Assembly: GCF_016283395.1 (NCBI RefSeq)
Contig: NZ_JAEEMU010000051.1
Location: 1 to 61,823, forward strand
Length of the DNA: 61,823 bases
Origin: Ruminococcus sp.
GTDB lineage: Bacteria; Bacillota_A; Clostridia; Oscillospirales; Ruminococcaceae
Reading direction: 5' to 3'
Shown here: positions 9,576-17,689 of the stretch, piece by piece
Position numbering within the stretch: position 1 is the stretch's first letter
Layout: the number at the start of each line of letters is the position of its first letter
The notes under the pieces: generated by a model
Databases searched by the model: none
Seen by the model: the letters and a program-made list of their open reading frames with translations, nothing else
What the model was told of the DNA's origin: nothing
Made by a program: the position numbers and the translations under genes

Positions 9576-10175
9576 ATGATTAAGTTAGATGAAGCCATTA
9601 TCGTGGAGGGTAAATACGATAAGATAAAGCTTTCGTCGATAGTTGACGCTGTTATCATCGTTACCAACGGCTTCGGTATTTTCAAGGATACGGAAAAGCT
9701 TGAGCTTATCCGCTATTATGCAAATAAAACAGGTATTATCATACTCACGGATTCTGATGCGGCAGGTCGCAAGATACGCGGCTATATCAAAGGAGCTGTT
9801 GGCAGCGGCAGGATAACAAATGTGTATATCCCCGATGTTTTCGGCAAGGAAAAACGCAAGACTAAGCCCTCCGCCGAGGGAAAGCTAGGCGTTGAGGGAA
9901 TAGATGCGGATATTCTGAAAGAGGCTTTCAGAAAGGCAGGCATCACTGCTTCCGAAAAGGGTACACGCTCAGATATTACTAAGCTCACGCTCTATGAGCT
10001 TGGACTCAGCGGCAGTGCAAACAGCAGTATGTTCCGTGAGAAGCTTCAGGTCAGTCTCGGGCTGCCGAGACAGCTTTCCGCAGGTGCTCTGGTGGAGGTG
10101 CTGTGTACCATGATGAATAGCAGTGAACTTGCGGAGCTGACGGAGAAGATAAAGGAGGAAAACAATGGTATATAG
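9576..10175 (+). CDS. rnmV: Ribonuclease M5 (Toprim; 5S rRNA maturation)
   Basis: A 199-aa Toprim endonuclease. It opens with the typical EAIIVEGKYDKIKLSSIVDA (the catalytic Glu of VEGKYD) and continues with ITDSDAAG-like LTDSDAAGRKIRGYIKGA, giving the DxD metal site. The family cleaves the 5S rRNA precursor together with ribosomal protein L18 in low-GC Gram-positives. The C-terminal half (about 110-199) is the family's DUF4093-like extension. Length fits RNase M5 (about 180-190 aa). It starts 10 nt after holA and its 3' end overlaps the next gene by 11 nt. Confidence 0.92.
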   Translation: MIKLDEAIIVEGKYDKIKLSSIVDAVIIVTNGFGIFKDTEKLELIRYYANKTGIIILTDSDAAGRKIRGYIKGAVGSGRITNVYIPDVFGKEKRKTKPSAEGKLGVEGIDADILKEAFRKAGITASEKGTRSDITKLTLYELGLSGSANSSMFREKLQVSLGLPRQLSAGALVEVLCTMMNSSELAELTEKIKEENNGI

Positions 10176-11544
10176 CAGTCTGATGTTTATATACGGGTTC
10201 CTGCCGGTTGCTCTGCTGCTCTATTATCTGACGCCGAAAAGGTTCAGAGAATATGTAATGCTTTTTGAGAGTATGGCTTTCTGCTGCTTTATAAGTCTCT
10301 ATTTCTTTTTATATATCGCTGCTTATTCCATTGTGAATTTCCTGTTCGGCAAAACGATAGGCAAGCTGAGAAAAAACGAGAAGCTTGCTGCGATACCGCT
10401 CACTATCGGTATCATATTCGACCTGATAATGATATTCGGATTCAGAACGAAGTACTTTATGTGGCTGCATGATATGCTTCATGCGCCTGAAGGCTTTTAC
10501 CCCATAGGAATATCCTTTTTTACTCTTTCTGCCATTGGTACGCTCATAGATACCTACAAGGGAAGAATAAAGGCGGACATGAGCTTTGTCAGATATACGC
10601 TTTATATCATGTTCTTCCCGAGACTTATTATGGGGCCGCTGCTCAGATACGGTGTGTTTGCCAAAGTACTTGACAGCCGCAATGAAAACCTTACAAATAT
10701 CGGTATAGGTATGTCATTGTTCATAAAGGGTCTTGCTAAAAAGGTGATCGCTGCGGATAATCTTTATATGCTTTATTCTGCTGTACGAAGCAGCGACGTG
10801 AGCAGTATCTCCGCTGCAACTGCATGGACAGGCATTACTGCTTATCTTTTCTGCCTTTACTTTAACCTGTCGGGATTTGCTGATATGGGTACGGGAATTG
10901 CTTACTGCTTTGGTCTGAAATTCCCTCAGAGCTTCAATTATCCGCTGCTCAGTACAAGAATAAAATACTTTGCCGCACGGTGGCAGTCGCAGGTAATACA
11001 GTGGCTCAGAAGGTACATTACCAAGCCGCTGTACAGTGCGTGTACAAAAAAATGGATAAGAGAGATAGTATTTGTTGGCGGATGGACTCTTTTCGGATTT
11101 TGGTATACCGTTTCATTCAATGGAGTAATATGGGGATTAATAATGGGTATTGCTCTCATTATTGAAAACTATGTGCTTCCTGAGAAGGTAATGAAATTTA
11201 CAGGTATTATTTATACTTTCCTTGTGGTAATACTGTGTACGGTATTCCTTTCGGGAGACAGCCTTGCTTTTTCTGTAAAATATCTTCTGGCGATGTTAGG
11301 CGGAAATGGCGTGATAGCAGATGCGAAGTTCTTCTATCTTCTGAAATCGTATATTGTTCTTCTTTTGATAACTATGTATGCTTCCACGAGCCTTTTCAGA
11401 AATATGATGGTACGTTCGGGAAAGGTAAAGATACATAATATTATTGCTGTTGCTTCACCTCTGATCGCTGTGGCAACGCTTATCATATGCACTGCACTTA
11501 TCTCATACAGCGGAAGCTCGGATATGATTCTTATCTATTTGTAA
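10165..11544 (+). CDS. MBOAT-family membrane protein (AlgI/DltB-like) lacking the catalytic histidines
   Basis: A 459-aa polytopic membrane protein with the MBOAT/AlgI fold: N-terminal YSSLMFIYGFLPVALLLYY, then GISFFTLSAIGTLID and FPRLIMGPLLRY, and a conserved NLSGFADMGTGIAYCFGLKF. Family members pass an acyl group across the membrane to a partner that acylates surface polymers. The family's two conserved His should lie in WHxSLS and WHG. Here they read RWQSQVIQW (Gln274) and GFWYTVSFNGVIWGL (Tyr314), so both are replaced although the surrounding Trp and WGL residues are kept. The start has a strong AAAGGAGG and overlaps rnmV by 11 nt. It is paired with the DHHW-type protein downstream. Possibly catalytically inactive or repurposed as an export channel. 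Confidence 0.85.
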   Translation: MVYSSLMFIYGFLPVALLLYYLTPKRFREYVMLFESMAFCCFISLYFFLYIAAYSIVNFLFGKTIGKLRKNEKLAAIPLTIGIIFDLIMIFGFRTKYFMWLHDMLHAPEGFYPIGISFFTLSAIGTLIDTYKGRIKADMSFVRYTLYIMFFPRLIMGPLLRYGVFAKVLDSRNENLTNIGIGMSLFIKGLAKKVIAADNLYMLYSAVRSSDVSSISAATAWTGITAYLFCLYFNLSGFADMGTGIAYCFGLKFPQSFNYPLLSTRIKYFAARWQSQVIQWLRRYITKPLYSACTKKWIREIVFVGGWTLFGFWYTVSFNGVIWGLIMGIALIIENYVLPEKVMKFTGIIYTFLVVILCTVFLSGDSLAFSVKYLLAMLGGNGVIADAKFFYLLKSYIVLLLITMYASTSLFRNMMVRSGKVKIHNIIAVASPLIAVATLIICTALISYSGSSDMILIYL

Positions 11545-11555
11545 GGAGGGGTAAT

Positions 11556-12692
11556 GTGAATAAGCTTAACAGGACAATGAGTATCATTACGGCTGTATTA
11601 TCCTTGACTGTCATTTCTTCATTGAGCCTTATGTCTCTTTTCGGGGAAAAGATACAGTGGTCATTTGATGAAAACAGACAGCTTTCAGCTTTGCCTGAGC
11701 CCTCTTTTAAGGAAATGTACAATGGAGAATGGTCTGAAAAGACCGACAGATATGTAACGGACCATTTTGTGGGACGCAGTAAATGGATATATGCAAGCAA
11801 CCGTATGCAGGAGCAAATGACTGAGAGTATTGTGAACGGTGTCTACGTCAGCAGTGAAAGATTGCTTGATACAGTCATACCTGAACAGGATAAAAAGGCT
11901 TTTTCGGATAATATAAGCTTTGTCAATTCCTTTTCAAAGGAGTATAAGGATACTACAACAGTTTACTTTGCTGCTATCCCGTCGTCTACGGGGATATACG
12001 GTGATATCCTTCCTTCGGATTTTATAAGCCGCTCGGACAGTCAGCGTATAAATGAACTTTATGAACAGCTTAGCAGTAAGATTCGCTGTATCGATGCTTA
12101 CAATATCCTTAAAATGATGAAGGATAACTACATTTTCTACCGCAATGATACTAAATGGACAAGCTATGGGGCATACTGTGTTTATAAGACTGTGATACAG
12201 AAGCTCGGTTTTCAGCCAACTTCTTATGACAAGTATTCCATTGAACACGTTTCGGACAGCTTCAGGGGTGATCTCTATAACAGGACTCTTTCTGATAAGC
12301 CAAAGGCTGATATACTTGATATATACTATTATCCTGACGGTGCCGAGGTGGTATCCTGCGAGAGAGTGCTCAATGACGGCTCGGTGTCGGAAGGGGAGAT
12401 CTATGACAGGAGCAGGCTTGGTTCAAGTGATAAGTATTCGATGTATCTCGGAGAAGATGTGCCTGTGCTTAAAATAAAAACGTCGAACCAGAACGAAAAA
12501 AAGCTTCTCGTTATCAAGGACAGCTATGGGGATTGTTTCATTCCGTTCCTTATTCAGCATTACAGCGAGATCATTGTCGTATCTCCCGATCAGCTTGACC
12601 GACCTCTTGCTGATATCATAAACATAAACAATTACGGACAGACATTGTTCCTTTTCGGTATCAATGATCTTGATGAAAAAATATCTTTTTAA
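11556..12692 (+). CDS. DHHW/AlgX-type SGNH-like protein with altered catalytic motif
   Basis: A 378-aa membrane-anchored exported protein. I choose the GTG at 11556, 5 nt after AAGGAGGGG; the overlapping ATG at 11554 reads straight into a stop. The N-terminal helix (about residues 8-30) is a signal anchor. The body matches the DHHW partner of MBOAT proteins: ENRQLSALPEP near the N-terminus, a central D-x-x-W-T motif, and KDSYGDCFIPFL with the nucleophile-type Ser at 323. In the family the central motif is DHHWT (or DTHWT in AlgX/AlgJ); here residues 198-202 are DTKWT, so the catalytic His is Lys200. It lies 11 nt after the MBOAT gene, so the two should form one complex. Both partners lack catalytic His. 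Confidence 0.82.
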   Translation: MNKLNRTMSIITAVLSLTVISSLSLMSLFGEKIQWSFDENRQLSALPEPSFKEMYNGEWSEKTDRYVTDHFVGRSKWIYASNRMQEQMTESIVNGVYVSSERLLDTVIPEQDKKAFSDNISFVNSFSKEYKDTTTVYFAAIPSSTGIYGDILPSDFISRSDSQRINELYEQLSSKIRCIDAYNILKMMKDNYIFYRNDTKWTSYGAYCVYKTVIQKLGFQPTSYDKYSIEHVSDSFRGDLYNRTLSDKPKADILDIYYYPDGAEVVSCERVLNDGSVSEGEIYDRSRLGSSDKYSMYLGEDVPVLKIKTSNQNEKKLLVIKDSYGDCFIPFLIQHYSEIIVVSPDQLDRPLADIININNYGQTLFLFGINDLDEKISF

Positions 12693-12708
12693 GAAAGGAT
12701 CTGATCTT

Positions 12709-13488
12709 ATGAAGGCTTTAGTTACAGGTGCAACATCAGGTATCGGACAGAGTATTGCAAGAAAACTTGCAAAGAGAGGCTGGGAGCTCATCCTGACGGG
12801 ACGCAATGAGAGTATGCTCAGAGAAATGCAGAAAACTATCGGAAAGGGTACTGAGATAATCGCTGCCGATCTTTCAAAGCGTGAAGAGGTATTCAGAGTT
12901 TACGAGTTCTGCAAGGGAAAAGATGTGGATATGCTGGTCAATAATGCAGGATACGGTCTTTTCGGTAAATTTGATGAGACTGATATGAATGACGAGCTTG
13001 CTATGATAGATCTTAATGTAACGGCTCTTCATATACTTACAAAGCTTTTTCTGCGCGACTTTAAGAGAAGGGATTACGGTACTATCCTCAATGTTGCTTC
13101 TGTTGCAGGCTTTATGCCGGGACCGCTCATGGCAACATATTACGCTACCAAGAATTATGTGCTCAAGCTCTCTATCGCTATATATGAGGAGCTCCGCAGA
13201 TCAAAGTCGAATGTTACTATCACTGTTCTCTGTCCCGGACCTGTTGCTACTAACTTCAATAACCGCGCAGGCGTAAGCTTTTCAGTAAAGCCCATAACTG
13301 CTGATTATGCCGCTGAATACGCTCTGCATAAGGCTTTTACAGGCAAGCTGTTTGCTATTCCCGGACTTACCGTAAAGCTTGGTGCTTTCGCTTCAAGATT
13401 TGTGCCTTATAAGATACTTTCAGCTATCGTATACAATGTTCAGCAGGCTAAAAAGACCTCGGACGGGAAGGACAGGGCATTGAAATAA
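12709..13488 (+). CDS. Short-chain dehydrogenase/reductase
   Basis: A 259-aa cytoplasmic classical SDR. Seen motifs are the Rossmann TGATSGIG at residues 7-14, the adenine-ring NNAG in LVNNAGYGLFG, the Ser of NVASVAG, and the catalytic YYATK pair (YxxxK). The cofactor is likely NADP(H), as an Arg (TGRN) follows beta-2. Substrate unknown; the closest pattern is the DltE/YqjQ-like SDR group. The start at 12709 has AAGAAAGGA upstream; an in-frame ATG at 12664 would overlap the preceding gene. It overlaps the next gene by one base, so they are translationally coupled. Confidence 0.9.
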   Translation: MKALVTGATSGIGQSIARKLAKRGWELILTGRNESMLREMQKTIGKGTEIIAADLSKREEVFRVYEFCKGKDVDMLVNNAGYGLFGKFDETDMNDELAMIDLNVTALHILTKLFLRDFKRRDYGTILNVASVAGFMPGPLMATYYATKNYVLKLSIAIYEELRRSKSNVTITVLCPGPVATNFNNRAGVSFSVKPITADYAAEYALHKAFTGKLFAIPGLTVKLGAFASRFVPYKILSAIVYNVQQAKKTSDGKDRALK

Positions 13489-14027
13489 TGAGAGATATCA
13501 GCTACAGAGTAGCTCTCGGTGGCATCGTTTCCGCTCTTTGTCTTGTTACGATGTTTCTTGCAGGAGTAATTCCTGTACTTTATCTGCTGCTTCCCGGGAT
13601 AGCAGGGATACTTCTTATGATAATCGCTGTTGAAGTCAACACAGGCTGGGCGTTCCTTACTTATCTCGCCGTCAGCCTGCTGTCGATCTTCGTAACATTC
13701 GATAAGGAAGCGGCTCTTGTTTTTATAATGTTCTTCGGACATTATCCAATACTCAGATTTTATATCGAGAAGATACCGCTGAAGCTTATTAAGCTTTTGA
13801 TAAAGCTTGCTGTTTTCAATGTGTGTATCATAGCTTATTTCTACGTTACTGTCTATATCTTCGGACTTGATGAGATGCTGGAGGAATTTGATGAGATTGG
13901 AAAATACGGGGCTTACATAATGCTCGGCATATCCAATCTGGTATTTCTTGTCTATGATATCGATCTTGTAGTTATGTATAACCTCTATCGGAAAAGGCTT
14001 ATGCCTAAATTTCGTAAAAAAAGATGA
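13488..14027 (+). CDS. Small polytopic membrane protein, unknown function
   Basis: A 179-aa integral membrane protein with about five helices (roughly residues 8-25, 28-48, 52-78, 100-125, 143-165) and a basic C-terminus (RKRLMPKFRKKR) that should lie in the cytoplasm. I do not recognise the family with confidence; the helix pattern recalls small conserved Clostridia membrane proteins and substrate-binding S components of ECF-type vitamin transporters, but no diagnostic motif is visible. The start overlaps the SDR stop (TAATG), and a terminator follows directly, making this the last gene of the alaS operon. Confidence 0.7.
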   Translation: MRDISYRVALGGIVSALCLVTMFLAGVIPVLYLLLPGIAGILLMIIAVEVNTGWAFLTYLAVSLLSIFVTFDKEAALVFIMFFGHYPILRFYIEKIPLKLIKLLIKLAVFNVCIIAYFYVTVYIFGLDEMLEEFDEIGKYGAYIMLGISNLVFLVYDIDLVVMYNLYRKRLMPKFRKKR

Positions 14028-14071
14028 CCGTGACCGTTTTTTGCAAAGCGGCTGCGGTCTTTTCTTTTATA
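14028..14071 (+). terminator. Terminator of the alaS-led operon
   Basis: GACCG pairs with CGGTC with inner CCG/CGG, followed by TTTTCTTTT. It starts right after the stop codon. Confidence 0.75.
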
Positions 14072-14072
14072 C

Positions 14073-14101
14073 TTGATTTATTAATATTTATGTGCTATAA
14101 T
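14073..14101 (+). promoter_or_regulatory. Sigma-A promoter of mtnN, extended -10
   Basis: TTGATT at 14073-14078, 17-nt spacer, TGC directly before TATAAT at 14096-14101. Confidence 0.75.
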
Positions 14102-14131
14102 AAAAAAGTAATTTGACTTAGGAGTGATATT

Positions 14132-14809
14132 TTGAATACTATTGCAATAATCGGAGCAATGCCATCAGAGCTTGCTGATATCAGAGAAATTCTCGGTGAA
14201 GCAGAAATAAAGCACATATCAGGCTTCGACTTTTACATCAACACCAAAAACGGCAAAACTGTGATAAACGCCTGCTGCGGTATAGCAAAGGTGAATGCAG
14301 CGGTTTGTACACAGGTCATGATAGATAATTTCCACCCCGATTGTGTGATAAATACGGGTATCGCAGGCGGTATGAACAGTGCAGTTAAGGTTTGCGATGT
14401 CGTTATATCCACAGAAGTTCTTCCTCACGATCTCGACCTTCATTTCCTCAAGGATTATCCACCCTATTGCGGTGTATTCAAGGCGAATGGCGCGCTTATG
14501 GATACTGCTGAAAAGGTTTGCGGAGAGTTTGGCGTTAAGTCTTTCAGAGGCCGTATCGTTTCGGGCGATGCTTTTATTACAAGCAATGTTGTAAAAAAAG
14601 CTATACAGGAAAAATTCGATCCTTATGCCGTTGATATGGAGAGTGCGGCAGTTGGTCACTGCTGTTTTCTCAATGAGCTTCCTTATGTCAGTGTGCGCTG
14701 CATTTCAGATAATGCAGATGATGAGGGAGCAATGTCGTTTGACGAATTTGAAAAGATCGCAGCTAAGCGAGTTGCGGAGATAGTACTTCGTATGGCTGAG
14801 CTGCTCTGA
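14132..14809 (+). CDS. mtnN: 5'-methylthioadenosine/S-adenosylhomocysteine nucleosidase
   Basis: A 225-aa cytoplasmic enzyme that removes adenine from MTA and SAH, feeding methyl-cycle and autoinducer metabolism. Diagnostic sequence: IAIIGAMPSELADI at the N-terminus (catalytic Glu region), INTGIAGGM, SGDAFI, and VDMESAAVGHCCF (substrate-binding MExxA) followed by VRCISDNADD with the catalytic Asp. The start is a TTG at 14132, 4-5 nt after GGAGTGAT; no ATG is available in frame upstream. Length is typical (about 230 aa). It has its own promoter and lies 14 nt before the dockerin gene, so the two may be co-transcribed. Confidence 0.95.
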   Translation: MNTIAIIGAMPSELADIREILGEAEIKHISGFDFYINTKNGKTVINACCGIAKVNAAVCTQVMIDNFHPDCVINTGIAGGMNSAVKVCDVVISTEVLPHDLDLHFLKDYPPYCGVFKANGALMDTAEKVCGEFGVKSFRGRIVSGDAFITSNVVKKAIQEKFDPYAVDMESAAVGHCCFLNELPYVSVRCISDNADDEGAMSFDEFEKIAAKRVAEIVLRMAELL

Positions 14810-14823
14810 AAGGAGTTTTAATC

Positions 14824-15696
14824 ATGAAAAAATTATTATCAATTATGTCATCAGCAGTTATTGCTGCCGGTATGGTCTCAGCATTTACTGTAAATGCAGC
14901 TGATGAGGCACCATCTGTTTATTTTACTGTAGATGATAAGGCTGACGGTGTTGAAACACTTAAATTTGGCGGTATCTTTGTAAATACAAAGGAAAATACT
15001 TCGGCTATCCCATGTGCTGTATACATAAAGGACGAAAGCAAGAAGGCAGGTCAGATCTTCGTTAAGGCTATTGCTGACAAGTCACTCAAGCTTTCTGACC
15101 TTACAGGTCCTAATGAGCTTTACAAGGGTGCTCCTTATAAGGGATTTGAGACTGATGACAGCATGAACCTCAATACATTTGAGGATCTTAATATGATCGC
15201 TGTAAACTACTCAAAGGTTTCTTCTGAAAAGCCTATGGAGCTTAACGGTGAGAAGTCCGATTCATATCCGCTTGCTTGCTTCAAGGCTAAGTTCGATGAT
15301 AATGCTCAGGGCGGCTTATATAACCTCAAGGTTTACAGCAGCGGTGCTTACTTCAGCGGTATCATTCTCCGTAACGGTGACGGTACATTCAAGGAGTATG
15401 ATCCTATCGATAGCAGCAAGCCGCTTGCTATAATGGCTTCTGACAGAAAGCTCGGCGATATCAATAACGACAGCAAGTGGGACTCTGTTGACGTTTCAGG
15501 TATCATGAAGGAGTATTCAAGAGTTTCATCAGGTAAGGACGGTATCTTTGACGGTAATCAGAGAGCTGCTGCTGATATCAACGGTGACGGTCTTGTTGAC
15601 TCTGTTGATGCAAGTAACCTCCTTGCTTACTATGCTTACCTTTCTTCAGGTGACGGTACTTCTTCACTCAATGATTTCGTAAAGAACAGAAAGTGA
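14824..15696 (+). CDS. Secreted dockerin protein, possible short cohesin-like/dockerin adaptor
   Basis: A 290-aa exported protein. The signal peptide is MKKLLSIMSSAVIAAGMVSA... with likely cleavage after VNA (about residue 25). Residues about 28-195 form one beta-rich domain of unknown identity; the stretch GGLYNLKVYSSGAYFSG recalls the closing strands of cohesin-type modules, but the match is weak. A type I dockerin starts at about residue 210 with two Ca loops (DINNDSKWDSVD and DINGDGLVDSVD) and ends near 275. If the first domain is a cohesin, this would be an adaptor of the ScaC kind; otherwise it is a small cellulosome-attached accessory protein. It begins after AAAGGAG and is followed by a strong terminator. 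Confidence 0.8.
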   Translation: MKKLLSIMSSAVIAAGMVSAFTVNAADEAPSVYFTVDDKADGVETLKFGGIFVNTKENTSAIPCAVYIKDESKKAGQIFVKAIADKSLKLSDLTGPNELYKGAPYKGFETDDSMNLNTFEDLNMIAVNYSKVSSEKPMELNGEKSDSYPLACFKAKFDDNAQGGLYNLKVYSSGAYFSGIILRNGDGTFKEYDPIDSSKPLAIMASDRKLGDINNDSKWDSVDVSGIMKEYSRVSSGKDGIFDGNQRAAADINGDGLVDSVDASNLLAYYAYLSSGDGTSSLNDFVKNRK

Positions 15697-15702
15697 TAAT
15701 AT

Positions 15703-15733
15703 AAAAAGCAGCCTTATGGCTGCTTTTTTGTTG
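15703..15733 (+). terminator. Terminator after dockerin gene
   Basis: AAAAGCAGCC - TTAT - GGCTGCTTTTTT, a perfect hairpin with T-run. Confidence 0.9.
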
Positions 15734-15741
15734 CTGTAAAT

Positions 15742-15772
15742 AAAATCGGGAACATGAAAATGTTCCCGATAA
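15742..15772 (-). terminator. Terminator of the sodium:solute symporter gene
   Basis: ATCGGGAACA at 15745-15754 pairs with TGTTCCCGAT at 15761-15770; on the minus strand a T-rich tail follows, directly after the symporter stop. Confidence 0.8.
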
Positions 15773-15776
15773 TTTT

Positions 15777-17369
15777 TTATAATGACTTATTGAGACTGCT
15801 GAATGCGTTGTCAACTACCTTTTGCTCAGGTGCCTTTGTAAAGCTGCTTACTATCGGTACGATAATAAGTGATACGATCATTGCAAATGCTCCTGCATTG
15901 ATAGGTGAGAGAAGATTTAACGGGCAGTTCATTTCGATTATGGACTGCTTGAGTCCGCTGAATGCTTCGATATTCATGCTGAACAGTACCATGTGTGTTA
16001 CGCTTATGCCAACACCTGTGATGAAGCTTGCTGCACAAGCAGCAGGTGATGCCTTCTTCATGAACAGACCATAGAGGAATGGTCCGAGGAATGCACCTGA
16101 AAGTGCTCCCCATGAGTAGGACATGAGTGTTGAGATTGATGCGTTTTTGTTGCAGGCGATTATTACGGAGATTATAAGGAATACTGCAATGAATATACGC
16201 ATGAACTTTACCTGATGCTTGTCATCGAAGCCCTTGATGCGTGGCTTGATAAGATCGTTTGTAAGTGTTGAGCTTGATGTAAGTACCAGTGATGAAAGAG
16301 TTGAAAGTGAAGCAGAAAGAACGAGTACAACAACAAGTCCGATAAGAATACTTGGAAGTGCCTGATGTATAAGTGCAGGTACCATTGTATCGTATACAGG
16401 CTTTCCGTCAACTGTATCAATAAGTGCTCTGCCCGAGCCGTCTGTACCGTCAAGTGTGCAGTAGAGTCTTACAAATCCGCCCATGAAGTATGAGCCGCCT
16501 GCTACTACGATAGCAAAGAATGTGGAAATTATTGCACCCTTCTTGATAGCCTGTTCGTCCTTGATAGCGTAGAACTTCTGTACCATCTGAGGAAGTCCCC
16601 ATGTACCAAGTGAAGTAAGGATAACGACGCCGAGAAGGTTTATCGGATCAGGTCCGAACATTGAACCGAGGGTACCTGTTTCGGTCTTACCGTCGGAAAT
16701 AGTGTTGAGCGCATCAAGTGCAGCAGAAAGACCGTCTTTCTTCTGTACTGTAAGTGCTACGACTGTTCCGATACCTATGAGCATGATGATGCCCTGGAAG
16801 AAATCGTTGAGTGCTGTTGCCTTGTATCCGCCGAGTGTTACGTATATGGCAGAAAGTACAGCCATTGCGATGATTATGTATGTTGGACCGTTTTCGCCAA
16901 GCTTGAATACCATTCCGAACAGACGGGAAAGTCCGTTGTATACAGATGCTGTATAAGGAATGAGGAATATGAATACGATAAGTGCTGATGCTGTTTTGAG
17001 TTTTGTGGAGTTGAAACGATGCTCGAAGTATTCAGGCATTGTTTTGGCTCCGAGGTGATTTGTCATAAGACGTGTTCTCTTTCCTAAGAGGAAGAATGGT
17101 ATAAGGCTGCCGATCAACGCATTGCCTATTCCTACCCATGTTGCTGATGCTCCGTACATCCAGCCGAACTGACCTGCATATCCGATGAAAACAACTGCTG
17201 AGAAGTAAGTCGTTCCGTATGAGAATGCTGTCAGCCATGAACCAACATTTCTTCCGCCAAGCATGAAGTCTTCAGATGACTTAGTTCGCCTTGACATGTA
17301 AATTCCTATACTTACCATTATAGCGATGTAAATGGCAAGTATGACGAATGTAGCGACTTTTGCGCCCAT
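15777..17369 (-). CDS. Sodium:solute symporter (SSS family)
   Basis: A 530-aa, roughly 13-helix transporter of the SSS/LeuT-fold family, which imports a small solute with Na+. Seen are the N-terminal YMSRRTKSSEDFMLGGRNVGSW, typical of PutP/PanF/sialic-acid type symporters, the GYKATALNDFFQGIIMLIG segment of the family signature, and SASLSTLSSLVLTSSSTL, a stretch that usually carries Na+-coordinating Ser/Thr. The substrate (amino acid, pantothenate, sugar acid) cannot be told. It is a single-gene unit on the minus strand with its own consensus promoter and a terminator. Confidence 0.88.
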   Translation of the reverse strand: MGAKVATFVILAIYIAIMVSIGIYMSRRTKSSEDFMLGGRNVGSWLTAFSYGTTYFSAVVFIGYAGQFGWMYGASATWVGIGNALIGSLIPFFLLGKRTRLMTNHLGAKTMPEYFEHRFNSTKLKTASALIVFIFLIPYTASVYNGLSRLFGMVFKLGENGPTYIIIAMAVLSAIYVTLGGYKATALNDFFQGIIMLIGIGTVVALTVQKKDGLSAALDALNTISDGKTETGTLGSMFGPDPINLLGVVILTSLGTWGLPQMVQKFYAIKDEQAIKKGAIISTFFAIVVAGGSYFMGGFVRLYCTLDGTDGSGRALIDTVDGKPVYDTMVPALIHQALPSILIGLVVVLVLSASLSTLSSLVLTSSSTLTNDLIKPRIKGFDDKHQVKFMRIFIAVFLIISVIIACNKNASISTLMSYSWGALSGAFLGPFLYGLFMKKASPAACAASFITGVGISVTHMVLFSMNIEAFSGLKQSIIEMNCPLNLLSPINAGAFAMIVSLIIVPIVSSFTKAPEQKVVDNAFSSLNKSL

Positions 17370-17453
17370 TTGTATCCCGACCTTTCAGTAGCTTACAGTG
17401 TAAAATGATAAACCTGTAAAGCTTTAAATGATTAAAGTTATAAACCACGTCTA

Positions 17454-17482
17454 ATTATACTATATTATTCATAATTTGTCAA
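17454..17482 (-). promoter_or_regulatory. Sigma-A promoter of the symporter gene
   Basis: On the minus strand: TTGACA (17482-17477), 17 nt, TATAAT (17459-17454). Perfect consensus. Confidence 0.88.
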
Positions 17483-17561
17483 TACCTAATTATGAAAAAT
17501 AGCTATTTTACGTAAATAATTTGTTATACCAATCAAACTGTAAAAATTAAATCGTGTATTA

Positions 17562-17590
17562 TTGACTTTGTATTTGCAATATGGTACAAT
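17562..17590 (+). promoter_or_regulatory. Sigma-A promoter of the MORN-repeat gene
   Basis: TTGACT 17562-17567, 17 nt, TACAAT 17585-17590. The rest of the 17370-17689 gap is AT-rich and holds only this and the divergent symporter promoter. Confidence 0.75.
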
Positions 17591-17689
17591 AGAAGCGATG
17601 AATTATGCTTTAATTTAATAATGGATTTAATAATACAACTCGTCAGATTCTCCCTAAAGATCTGAAAGTGATGATTTGGAGAAGATAAT

